DNA of 64,000 bases from the NCBI GenBank assembly GCA_950106755.1, contig OX467089.1, positions 28,439,345 through 28,503,344 on the forward strand, read 5' to 3'. How positions within the stretch are numbered: the stretch's first letter is position 1; every line of letters starts with the position of its first letter. Positions 46,905-56,720 of the stretch are shown piece by piece. The notes below the pieces were generated by a model, which worked only from the letters and a program-made list of their open reading frames with translations, was not told the origin of the DNA and ran no database searches. A program made the translations under genes and the position numbers. Source of the DNA: Climacium dendroides (taxonomy: Eukaryota > Streptophyta > Bryopsida > Hypnales > Climaciaceae).

Positions 46905-49900
46905 ATGGAGGAATACATGGATCAACTCAAGGCGCACTTCAAAAGAGTAGAGGATGTCGAAGAAGAAAGTCCAAATGTAGACGAGGATATGATAGAAGGG
47001 GACTGGTGGGAGTTCGGAAATCCAAAAGAGGTGGACGCGTGGTGTCTGAAGATGGTGCCCCATACAGACAACATGCACTTCAACATGAAGTACCGAAATT
47101 CCAAGGCGTATCTCCCGATCTCATTTGACGAGAAAGTGAAGCGGGTGTCTACGGATAAATTCCCAAACATCAAAATTCACTGCGTCACCACCAACAACGA
47201 ATTCCCAACGGGCAATCAGTACCACTTCATATTACTCTTGAACTCAGAGAAGATTTGGTTCAACATATCGCCATTTTTGGAGAGTCTAGAGCTAACGCCA
47301 TACAGTTCGGAGATCAAAGAGTTGGAGCGCAAAATAGACAATGGTGAGTACCACAACATAGACGGAAGTCCACTGACGGGAAGCAGACTATGCACGAAGA
47401 TCACGCTCCTGATAAACTCCTTTGTAGTCATCAAGGAGAAGATGGCAATGCAAAGATCCTTCATGGCTCCACGAACGGTATCCGTGGAGACAGCTGCTCA
47501 AGATGAAGGTCAGCCATCAACGGGGAAAAAGGCTGGTGGGTCACAAAGTAAAGGCAAGAAAAACAGGAAGCCCCCACCATCTCCAGCGACAGCACCTCAA
47601 AGCAGTCCGCTGGCATCCGGGTCAGCAAGAAAGGCAGTCGAGAGGACATCGGAGCAGTCAGGCGTGGAGTCGGCAAGCTATCTCGAAGAAATGAATGTCG
47701 TTCCGGAAGCCCTCAAGACGGAGCGGAAGCCAAACTACAAAGATATAAGCGCTCTGTACAAGAACTTCTGGGAGAAGTACTCCACCGCGTTTATCTACGG
47801 AGTTGGTGAGAAGAAAGAGCTGCCAATTGGAAAATTGAAGGAGGCACCTGCCGAACTCAACATACGCGTGAAGGAGGACAAAATTGTTAAAGAAATGCTC
47901 CATTATCTTGTCAACATGCCGGACAAGAGCGTGAAGCAGACTCTTTGCGTCACACCGGTCTTGCCAAAAGGCAAAAGAGATCCACCTCGATGGGAGGAGG
48001 TGATGGACGGAGACTTCTATATCATTAATGGCCAGCACAGCGTAGCTGCAAGCCACTTGATGATGCAAGAGGAAAGCATGGTGAACGAAGAAGTGAAGAA
48101 ACACTTCAGAATCTGGAAATGCTACGTGGTTTGGTCACTCGATAAGGAGATGTTGAGGACAATCTCCGCATACTATAATCGGACCATCCACTTTCAGCCT
48201 GCTACGCCATCTTGGGCAACAAATATCTTGGGAGCAAGGACTATGTGGGTTTCTATGGGAAGACCGGCACCACCGAAAGGAGACAAAACTGGTGGACCTT
48301 TGGAACGAGGCAAAGCCCATACTGTGCTAACGCAAAAGTACAAGGTAAGCATTTTAGGGCAGACCGCCCTAAACTGCATATGCTTACAGTTTTGTACTTG
48401 CTCTCTGAGAGAGCTCCTTCTGCAGTGTAGTTTATGATAAGATCACAAGTTAATGAATCTAGTTAATCCTTGTGCAGAGTTTTGAAAAGGCAGTTAATCT
48501 CAGATTCGCCATGATTGACGTAAATAAAAGCTTCACGATCTCAAAGAAGAAGGGTGCAGACGAAAAGCTAAAGCTTACAAACGAACTGAAAATAATTTCT
48601 GCGCTCGACGACGTTTACGAGGTTTGGAGCGAAGTTATCATCAGTGTTGCACACGGGGAGCTCATCGATCCAGAGACGAAGATGAAGTTCAATGAGAAGG
48701 AAAACTGGAAACAAGAAAGTTGCGCAATGAGCAGGGACTTCTTCAGGCCCCTTGGAAATCTCAGCTACGACGATATGAAGAGATTGGCGAAGCACATTCT
48801 CAATCGCTCCGGCCCAAGTCGCCACCACCCATATCCGAAAGTGACAATCAAACCGGTGTCCACGATCGTACAAGACTGCTACAGCGCCAAGGAATGGGTG
48901 GAGAGAGTGAAGCGGGAGAAGATGGTGAAAAAAGAGATTCACCTGATTTGTCCAGAACTCAACTTGTTCAATGCAAGGAATGAGCTCATTCCGGAGAACT
49001 GGCGACAGTTCAAGAGGAGCTGCTGCTTCACTAGTGCAACGATGAATCTGTTGCTCGAAAGGCCGGGTGAGGCATATTTTTCGATGACCAAGCAAACCCG
49101 AGGGAGAAATAAGACAGCAGCAACCATCGATCCCAAGATAGAGGCCTTCTTCAAAGTCTTTTTGGAAAAGAAGAACCAATTTCGCATTCCTTCGTCGGTC
49201 GCACATTTGCGTCCTTATAGCATACGTTACAACACACACGAGAACTGGCCGGCGGATGTTTGGACGCCGGAGACAGTGAGCTTGATCGGTTTGGGAGTGA
49301 TCGATTTTCGATCGATTCCCGGAGTGCTGGAGAAGGAGAGCTCCACGATGGAGAAGCCGTTCTTCCTGGAAGTACTAATGTCTCAGCAGCAAATGAAGGA
49401 ACCTCTTCTTGAAGAAGTCAAGACCTGGTTGTTCATCGTCGAGGACGAGACCGACTTATCTCAAGTCCTCGGGTTCGTTGAGAAAAATGAGGTCTTACGC
49501 ACATATAATCGGAGTTTCTTCGATTACTACCCAGCGAAAAATGAGAGACTTTATGATCTCCCAGCGAATTCGGCAAGGGCGCTGAGGAAAGTACCGCTCA
49601 TTTTTCTCCAAAGCAGAGACCTGCCAACGCAGGTCCGGATTGAACCGGAATTTCGAGCTCCGGATACAATCACTTACAAAGAATCTAAGAGGTACAATGA
49701 GCTATCGTTTAGAATGTATATTATGGAGCTGCGAATGGAATTCTACCTTGGGATCATCAAGAAGTTCTGCCATCCGGGGTCAAGCGTATTCTCTGTTTTT
49801 GCTAGGAGCAAATTGACATGTGTTGCATTGGTAAGTACATCGCTACAATTTAAGTCGGACCGACCTAAACTGCAAACCTGCACTTGACGCTTATTGTTTA

Positions 49901-51178
49901 CTTGTAGTAAATGAACAATTTCTAGATCCTGGTTGCAGTTTAGGGAGGACCGCCCTAAAATGCATAGATAGTCTGGAACTCAATGATTAATTGTTATAAT
50001 AGTCGACGTTATTTTCCTATCTTAGCCTGTGTTCCTTGGATGTTGTTTAGGTCGGACCATCCTAAATTGCAAGTCAGTAACTCTGAGATTCTGCATGCTA
50101 TGTCTAGCTGCAGATGAGCTGGGTAGATGTTTTCGCTGCTGTCCCGGATTGCGAAACAGACATCTGGCAAAATATTGCCACGGTCGGTTTATCGTTGGAC
50201 AAGGATGACTTCCTCGACTCCTCATATGCTGTTGACGAAGACATTGTATCGACTCAACGTGAGTCACAGTCCAACCCTGATTCGACCAGACCAAGGGGTC
50301 GCTCGGAGACTGCTGCCTCGCTTGGCCAAAACCGGGGGAAGAGGCGCATGGAGGAAGACGTCGAGGAAGATGAAAATGAGGAGGAAGAGGATGACTTTGA
50401 CGTAGAAGACATTGCGGTGGATTACGACGTGTTTAACGAAATCACCACGCCAGAAGCTCGTACATCGCAGACCAATTTAGGGTCGTCAAGCTCAACAAGG
50501 CTGCAGAACACGACAGTCCAACCTGTTGATGTTGAAACTCCGGTTTCCAGAACTAGGCCTGCTATAAAAAAGAAGGTGGACCATATGCAGGCCTTGTCGA
50601 TGTCGCTGGCGGTGGTCTTGAAGCAGCAAGAGGAAATCAGTCGCGAACAAAAGAAAGACCGGGAGGAAAATTTAGAGTTCCAAAAGGAATCAACTAAAAA
50701 CTTTGCAGGTCTAGCGCAGGCCTTCCTAAAGGAACAAAGGTTGAATAGGGAGGAGCGTGAGCATAATCGGGTAATGTGGCAAGCGTACTTGGACAGAAAT
50801 CAAGCCCAGCCTGTTGCCACGCTTCCACCACCAACAGCTTCGCAGCAGCTCTTCATCGGAAACAACCCATCAGGATCCAATGATAGTGCTGTCTCCATTC
50901 CGCAGAGGGATGCTGCTGCGCCTCCGCCTCTTCCACCGGGGCCTCCGGATTTTATCCCTCCGCCTATCCCTGTGAGAGAAACACGTGGAGGTCAGAGTTC
51001 CTCATCGCCCAAGAACGTCACATCGACCTTGAAGGGCGCACAAGCTGCAAGCGAGGGGATATCCAAGGGAGATCAACAGTGTGATAGTGGGCAGAACTTG
51101 TCTGTGGATCCAGAAGGGGTAGTGCCCGGAAGTACCACCGACCGCGCCAATGATCCACCAACAGGTTGTGCCAAGTAA
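46905..51178 (+). CDS. Element gene 1: DGQHR-like and methyltransferase-like protein (copy B, open)
   Basis: Three exons, 46905-48344, 48478-49830 and 50114-51178, with GT-AG phase-0 introns, give about 1285 residues without a stop. The start is the ATG that aligns with copy A. Exon 1 has an acidic N-terminal domain, a Lys/Ser/Pro-rich linker, and FYIINGQHSVAASHLMM at about residues 370-386, like the DGQHR/ParB motif. Exon 2 ends with FCHPGSSVFSVFARSKLTCVAL, matching in place the PGDxVLDPFAGSGTT motif I of N6/N4 DNA methyltransferases. The key FxGxG glycines are lost here (VFARS) and no DPPY is seen, so catalysis is doubtful. Exon 3 adds an acidic stretch, a coiled coil (EEISREQKKDREENLEF) and a Pro-rich region. 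Continuity across intron 2 rests on the methyltransferase-like fold spanning it; exon 3 also begins with ATG, so a separate gene is possible. Confidence 0.75.
48353..48373. repeat. Palindrome in gene 1 intron 1 (copy B)
   Basis: TTAGGGCAGACCGCCCTAA, beginning eight bases after the splice donor, inside the 133-bp intron 48345-48477. Confidence 0.85.
49849..50066. repeat. Three palindromes in gene 1 intron 2 (copy B)
   Basis: Sites at 49849-49869, 49939-49959 and 50046-50066 lie within intron 49831-50113. Copy A has four sites in the same intron with the A-type motif. Confidence 0.87.
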
Positions 51179-51199
51179 TCACTCGATGTCATTTGTTGT

Positions 51200-51214
51200 A
51201 GCTTGACTCGAGCT
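51200..51214. repeat. Short palindrome after gene 1 (copy B)
   Basis: AGCTTGACTCGAGCT, the positional match of 16499-16513 in element A. Confidence 0.5.
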
Positions 51215-51402
51215 GATGTGTATTCTAGAGCTGCATTTGTAGATATAGTGTACAGAGTTTTTTTGTGGACACGGGAACTTCTAGTAGACTGAACCATGGA
51301 GTTCCAAATTTTGTAATCAATTTTGTAATTTAACACTCATTTGTTGAGGCTGTAATATATCGTTGTCTTACACAACATTCTATCTTAATTTTTCTATTGC
51401 AG

Positions 51403-52516
51403 GGCTTCAGAATGTTTTCAATGTTTGTACAACTCGCGCTTCTTCTGTAGCACCATCAATTCCTGTGTTGGAAAATGAGTTTGTTGCCCTTGATGAAATG
51501 CCGGTGCTAGGACCTCCTCAAAGTGAATCGAAAAAGGTGGTTACGACTGACATTCAACCTGAGGCTAAACCTGATGTTCCTGTTGAGTCCTCTCAACAGC
51601 AGGTATGTTCATTTCCCTATTGTCCACGGGTTCTGGAATTCGTATCATTGTAGTGTCGACAAAAAGAGGAGTTGCAGAATGTTAACTGTCCTCGCTCTAT
51701 TTCTTTTGACAGCAAGAATCCGGATTTCCATGTCGTCGTAGAGGGACTTCGGAGGGCGTCGTTCGTCCATTCAGGTCCAGGGTGGCGGACAAGTGGATCA
51801 ATGTTGTCCTGGACCTAAATGGCATTCTATGTGTCTGCGAAGATTGGAAGTCCAAGGGATTGTCGCACAAAAAATTGAGAGACTCGTCGCAGCCGCACTC
51901 CGCAACTGAGCTCGCGCTAGTCGGACCCAAGGCTGTGTGGGTGCGGCCTCATTGCTCTAATTTCCTTATAGAGCTTCAAAAATTTGCAACAGTTTCAGTG
52001 TGGAGTTCTATGAAGAAGTCTACCACTGAACTGATTTCTCAATATCTTTTCCGAGACGGACTGCCGTCTTCCCAAATACTTGGGCAGGACTCCTGCCAAA
52101 CACTAAAACAAAGAGATAGATCGGGAAGGTTGACCTATTTCAAAGTACCAGGAACGGACAAGGACTTATTCCTCAAAAATCTAGACCGGTTATTTAAAGA
52201 TAGAAGAGGAAGCTTCTCGTCTGACAATACTGTCATTGTAGATGACAGTCCTGTGAAGCATATAATGAACAGGCCTCATAATGTCATACTGCCTGATGCG
52301 TGGAGTTATAGAGGGAATGGTCCGTGGGACGCCTTTCTTTTCGATGTTTTGCTTCCTTGGTTTCAACGTTTACACATAGCTCGAGACTAAGGTTTGAAGG
52401 CATTCAAGGAAAATGGTCCTGGAAGAATTGGGCGACGAATGCTTTGCGACGAAAGGAACCGCAAGGAGTACGAAGTGCTAATGGAAGTAGTTCGCGCTTC
52501 CTCTAGTTTGAGTTAG
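51403..52516 (+). pseudogene. Element gene 2: FCP1/NIF-type HAD phosphatase homology protein (copy B, late stop)
   Basis: Exons 51403-51602 and 51713-52516, GT-AG intron, phase 0. HAD motifs: NVVLDLNGILCVCED (motif I), VWVRPHCSNFL, VSVWSSMKK (motif II), KDLFLKNLDRLF, and NTVIVDDSPVKHIMN (motif III). FCP1/NIF-type phosphatases act on phospho-Ser/Thr, for example in the RNA polymerase II tail. The DLNGxL motif I is a known plant variant, so activity cannot be assumed. A TAA at 52388-52390 comes 42 codons before the natural TAG at 52514-52516; copy A has GAA there. The truncated product keeps the whole HAD core and might still work. No in-frame ATG opens exon 1: the nearest ATG (51412) is out of frame, so an upstream exon or a lost start codon is likely. 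Confidence 0.75.
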
Positions 52517-52570
52517 GTCATGGTCTATGGTTTCCTAGGGAAGTGTAGTTCGAGTGCAAGACTGGCGTAT

Positions 52571-52768
52571 TTTAGCTCGGTCCGCCTTAAATTGTATATA
52601 CTTATTTTTTAATTGATACTGGTAGACTGGTGGATTGAATGAATCCATTCAGAACGTTTAAGCGATATCAGTTTTGTGTGTGATATGTTTGAACTGCTTT
52701 GTTCCAGTATGTTGTGTGATCCACTTCATTCGTTTCAACTTGTGCAGTTTAGGTCGGTCCGACCTAAA
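52571..52768. repeat. Two palindromes between element B genes 2 and 3
   Basis: TTAGCTCGGTCCGCCTTAA at 52572-52590 and TTAGGTCGGTCCGACCTAA at 52749-52767. The equivalent gap in A has three sites. Confidence 0.8.
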
Positions 52769-52932
52769 CAGCACATGCTTGGCTGATATACATGTCAAAG
52801 TTCTTTTGAGCTTTTTGCTGGGTGTTGTCTTGTGTTTTAGTTCTTATATTGTTTGGTCTGTGTATTGCGCGGCAGTGTTTTCTCAATTTGAATTATGTTC
52901 TTCTTCAAGCTGTGGCTTTCTTTGCTTGATAG

Positions 52933-53652
52933 ATGATGAGAACTTCGGAGGCCCATGTTCCGAAAGGTGGATTCGCTTGTGCAGCTTCTGCTGACTCCAT
53001 CTTAGACTATGGACAATACATCATTCTCAGCACTGGAAATTTACTGTGTTCGGCCGCTACTGCAAATTCCACCATGGATTTCTCGACGAAGCCTATTGAG
53101 GACAACGTGGTCGACAGTCCTCCGAGTGGTAGGACGCGTCCGCGGCTTTCTTGCTCCCCATCGCCGCTGCGATCCGTTGGCCAACGTGCTTTGCCGCCTA
53201 CTTCTGATCGAATGACTCAAAGAAAGCTTTACGGGGAGGAAGGTTGTCCAGGCATTGGAACAAATGTAACTTTAGGCATTCCAAGTGAGATTTGCCAAGT
53301 GCGTCCAGATATTGCTTCCTCTCTTCCCCGCCTTCCTCCACTGACGGAAGGTGTCCAAACGAAGCAATCTTGGAGCTCTTCCATGTATATTTCAGAGGCG
53401 ACCACACCGGAGGTTCCACTACCTCCAATTCATAGATGCAGATACTTGAATGTTCCAAAACGTCAACACTCAAGTCTTAGTGGAGAGTCCCGACTAGAAG
53501 GGAGCCGTCGTTTATGGGATGCTACGAAAGAAAGGTCCTTGGAGAAGCAAAGGTGGGACATCATTCGAGAGCGGTCCGCAATTTGTACTGGGTACAGTAG
53601 AGGACCAGAAATATTGAAGGCATATGAGAAGTTGAAGAGTATGTCAAGGTAG
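52933..53652 (+). CDS. Element gene 3, unknown function (copy B, open)
   Basis: I do not recognise a domain. It has 239 residues and starts with two ATG codons right after an AG, so an upstream exon is possible. N-terminal half: DYGQYIILSTGNLLCSAATA, STMDFSTKP, VVDSPP, SCSPSP and TQRKLYGEE, also found in copy A. C-terminal half: a short Pro/Leu-rich part, PPIHRCRYLN, and a charged end with RRLWDATKERSLEKQRWDII, likely helical. Only the N-terminal half is confirmed by the other copy. It is the last gene before the outer end. The conservation of CSAAT...NSTMDFS across otherwise diverged copies argues for a real protein. Confidence 0.6.
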   Translation: MMRTSEAHVPKGGFACAASADSILDYGQYIILSTGNLLCSAATANSTMDFSTKPIEDNVVDSPPSGRTRPRLSCSPSPLRSVGQRALPPTSDRMTQRKLYGEEGCPGIGTNVTLGIPSEICQVRPDIASSLPRLPPLTEGVQTKQSWSSSMYISEATTPEVPLPPIHRCRYLNVPKRQHSSLSGESRLEGSRRLWDATKERSLEKQRWDIIRERSAICTGYSRGPEILKAYEKLKSMSR

Positions 53653-53747
53653 TAAAGCACATTATACTTATTACGGAGCATGAGCTACATCATCCGATAC
53701 AATGTAGATGTATAGATGAACATCAACAATTGTTGACCATGATAACA

Positions 53748-53847
53748 TTTTGGGTTCCTTATAAAAGGCTACTGTAAAGTCTAGAATCCAAATGTAATTT
53801 TGGGTTCCTTATAAAAGGCTATTGTAAAGTCTAGAATCCAAAGTGTC
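53748..53847. repeat. 50-bp tandem duplication
   Basis: TTTTGGGTTCCTTATAAAAG begins two copies 50 bp apart, both with GTAAAGTCTAGAATCCAAA. It lies in the 3' flank of gene 3. Confidence 0.92.
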
Positions 53848-54020
53848 ATTCCATAGTGTACACACTATTACTTGTATATTTGATGGATATTATTGGTAAA
53901 TTCCATTCTTCTCATAATGGACTTGCAATATTTACACTCTTTTCTAATGATGCATTGCTTTTCTCTCTCCGTATAGAACAAAATCACCTATGTTTAAAGA
54001 AAATTATATATTTAGAACCT

Positions 54021-54054
54021 CTCATTTTCTTGGAAAACTCTCATTTTAATGAAT
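54021..54054. repeat. Terminal inverted repeat, element B outer end
   Basis: CTCTCATTTTCTTGGAAAAC followed by TCTCATTTTAATGAAT. The double CTCTCATTTT structure matches the A outer end (13861-13897) in reverse. Confidence 0.78.
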
Positions 54055-55162
54055 ATAGTGTTAATCCGGAAAATGATTCGGAACAGAAGCCTCATACCAG
54101 GCGGCAACGAAGACGACTCCGGCTAGAAGCGGAAGGGCGGATCCGGAACGGGCAGATCCGGAATGGACGATTCCGGAATGGATCCGGAATTTTAGTGATT
54201 TCCGGATTTATAGGATCTGATGTTAGCCTTTCCGGATATCCCGAGAGGTTCAGGGATTGGTGGCCTCGATTTCCGGGTGTCCTTTTCAAGCTTTTAGGAG
54301 TTGACTTTGGGTTTATGTGTTAGTATTTTAAGGGCAGGCAAGTTAGTTGTCTGCCATTCCATTCCATCCTACTCCACTGGATTTTTGTGCTTTCACGTAT
54401 GTATTACAATTTGCTTTTCTTAATCTAAGTCAGCCAGGATACCTTTAGCTGCACTTTTGCTTAGACAGGGTCTTTTGGGCTGAGTGTATGCATGGGTGTA
54501 TGATCTGGTACTGGGGAAAGAGAAGGGAGGGAGAGAAGGAATCCGGATCTTGAGCTACGGATCATCTGGGGGTGGAGCTAGTGAGAAGGAATGCAAAGCT
54601 GAGTAAGGGAGTGTAAGTGCAACGTGCTTTTAAACTGCCAGAACGGCAATTCGGATAAGACGGTAGAGGCCCGTGCGAGTCCGGAACCAGGAAGGTTCTG
54701 TGCGGAGTTAAGCAACCGCCAAAGGAAAGGATCTCCCGCTACTTCGGAAAGTCTACCAACCTCCCCTTGGTAAATTGTCTTCTCTTGGAGGTTCTATTCT
54801 TTTGGATCTATAAGTTCTGATCCGTCGTTGTAGTAAGAGAGGTGTGAAAATTGCTCTGTGTGACCTGATTCCGGAATGGCCAATCCGGAAACTGTGAGAG
54901 AATACTCCTCCTTCCTCCTACAACTATGTTGTCTTGGGTGTGTTGTTTAGTAGATTTAGAGTATAGAGAGGATTTTGCACAAGTGGTGAGTCCCCACCCC
55001 TTTCTAGATCAAGGGCGGACCCTCTGAGGGTAAAACAGAGGCAACAAAACCAGTGACGGAAGAGAGACGGAACTCAGTTCCGGGTGTGTCCGGATCCGGA
55101 ACGGAATCCGGAATGTACTAAGTTTCCGGAATAAGGTAGGGAAGTGAAATAAGGGAGATTAA

Positions 55163-56031
55163 GTGAGTAGTCACAATCCGGATACTTCTAATTCAATCGA
55201 TATCATACTAGAGTTCCCTGGAACGATAATTCGTGTCATCTTGCAACCATTTGTCGTTGTAAGGATACTTACGGCTAACTGCGTGTACGACAACGATGAA
55301 GCAGAATCGGTTCCGGATTCGGATCCGGAAACGGAAGAAGATGAGGAGGAGGTAATGCCGCCGATCAAGCAACAGAAAACAACTCCTCCCCATGGGCAAA
55401 GAACACCTCCAGGTCATGGCCCGTCAACTCCAGAGGAGAAACGGAAGGGTGTTATAGAGGAAGAAGTGGATCCATGGGATCCATTCAATAATTTGATTGG
55501 CATTCTTTCCAGTGTCTGGGCGGAGTGGGAGGTGAAGCATCTGACCCTGTAGGCGATCGGAAGATTGGTGGATGCGCCGCCAAACAACCAACTACCAACG
55601 AAGGTAGCCGACTGTATCACTGATCCGGCCGAGTACCGGAGGCTAGGATAGTAAGGATTCTCACGGACTACGCGGAGCGGGTTGAGACGGCGCTGAAGGA
55701 GGCGCGGATTTCAGCGAATCGAATTGAAGAGAGCAGTCGGAAGCTGATAAGAGCTAAAGAGGTCCCTCTGTCGGAACTCTCCCTACCAGAAGAGTTTCCG
55801 GATGTAACAGTTGCTGAAGAAGAGAAGAATAAGATTCCCAAGATGACTGCACAGGCATCTAAACCGGCAAACACCCTAGAATCCGCCATCGATCTGGAAT
55901 CCACACCCGATTCCGGTCAGGCTGATCCAGTTCCAAAACCTATGGATGGGGAACGGAACCGGAACCTGACTGAAATCTTTGAGGGGATGGAAGCCGAGCT
56001 GAAGAGTCCTACCTTAGGATTAGGATTGTAG
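55163..56031 (+). pseudogene. Gag-like protein, C-terminal half, copy 2
   Basis: Acidic segment (DPETEEDEEEVMPPIKQQK), then FNNLIGILSSVWAEWEVKHLTL, which matches YNDLIRILSAMKVDWEIKTTTL of copy 4. A TAG follows at 55550-55552. The frame changes after about 55650 and continues with a Glu-rich helix (ALKEARISANRIEESSRKL) to 56031. The N-terminal half is missing. Confidence 0.55.
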
Positions 56032-56449
56032 ATAGTAAAATTTTTTGTACATACTAGAGGAGTTAGATCGGAACCGGATTCTATCCGGTGGTTGGTAGGT
56101 AGGTAGGATCGGAAGTTTAGCCGGAAAATGCGGCTGGATTCTGTGACGCTTTTTGCCTTTTTGCACTTTTGTGGTTTTGTATATAAACCTGCCTTGAGAA
56201 GGGAAGGGGGAGAAAAAAAGCCTTCTTTTGCAAAATTCCTTGGTGTCCTCTGTTTTTGCTTTACTATTGTATGTCTGTGCCATGAGAGTTGTGTGACTGT
56301 TGTATGATCGGAAGTGAGGAGAGCAAAGAGGGAAGCTAAGAGTTGACATTTTTTCCTCTTGGTGTATTTTATTCTTCAAGTTTCAGTGCATGTGAGTAGG
56401 TATTAAAAGAGTTGGGAGTGCATTTCAGTTCCTCAGCGTGTCTAGAGTT

Positions 56450-56720
56450 TGAGATTCCGGGTGAGAAAACCGTTGTTAGGCTAGGCGGATAGGGAGGGAT
56501 TCCCTACTTGCGCTAGAACTTTTGGATGGGAAATTTGGTTGAGTGTCCGATCTCCTATGAGGTCTTGTTGCCATATTTGGTAAACGGAATAGCTCTAGTA
56601 AGTGTTGGAACGGACGGGTTCACTTGTAACCACCTAACTTCGCACGGATAGGAGAGGGTGCCCAAGGTCGTTGTAGTATCAGAGGATCGTACGGGGGGTC
56701 TTTGTGTAACCTGCAATCCA
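56450..56720. repeat. Non-coding repeat, copy 1 (pairs with 62960-63215)
   Basis: Both copies start with ATTCCGGGTGAGA, share TGTTAGGCTA, TGCGCTAGA, TTCGCACGGAT, GTCGTTGTAGT and end at GATCGTACGGGG. Probably untranslated or LTR sequence of the CCGGA-rich family. Confidence 0.75.

Larger units (their letters stand above)
34771..54051. mobile_element. Large TIR element B (19.3 kb)
   Basis: Same terminal repeats and same parts as element A, in opposite orientation: tRNA-like cassette, transposase-like gene (-), array, telomere-like block, core, telomere-like block, array, gene 1 (+), gene 2 (+), gene 3 (+). Its palindromes have a different consensus from those of A. Gene 1 and gene 3 are open; gene 2 has one late stop and the transposase three. 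By protein comparison A and B are old relatives and not a recent inverted duplication. Confidence 0.75.

Noticed and set aside
51782..52390. Gene 2 of element B as an ordinary host phosphatase gene
   Set aside because: It lies within the element ends, has a homologue at the mirrored place in A with the same intron, and is flanked by element palindromes.
13864..54051. Recent segmental inverted duplication (palindromic amplification)
   Set aside because: Protein divergence between halves is large, palindrome motifs differ, and the cores are not alignable throughout; two diverged family members fit better.
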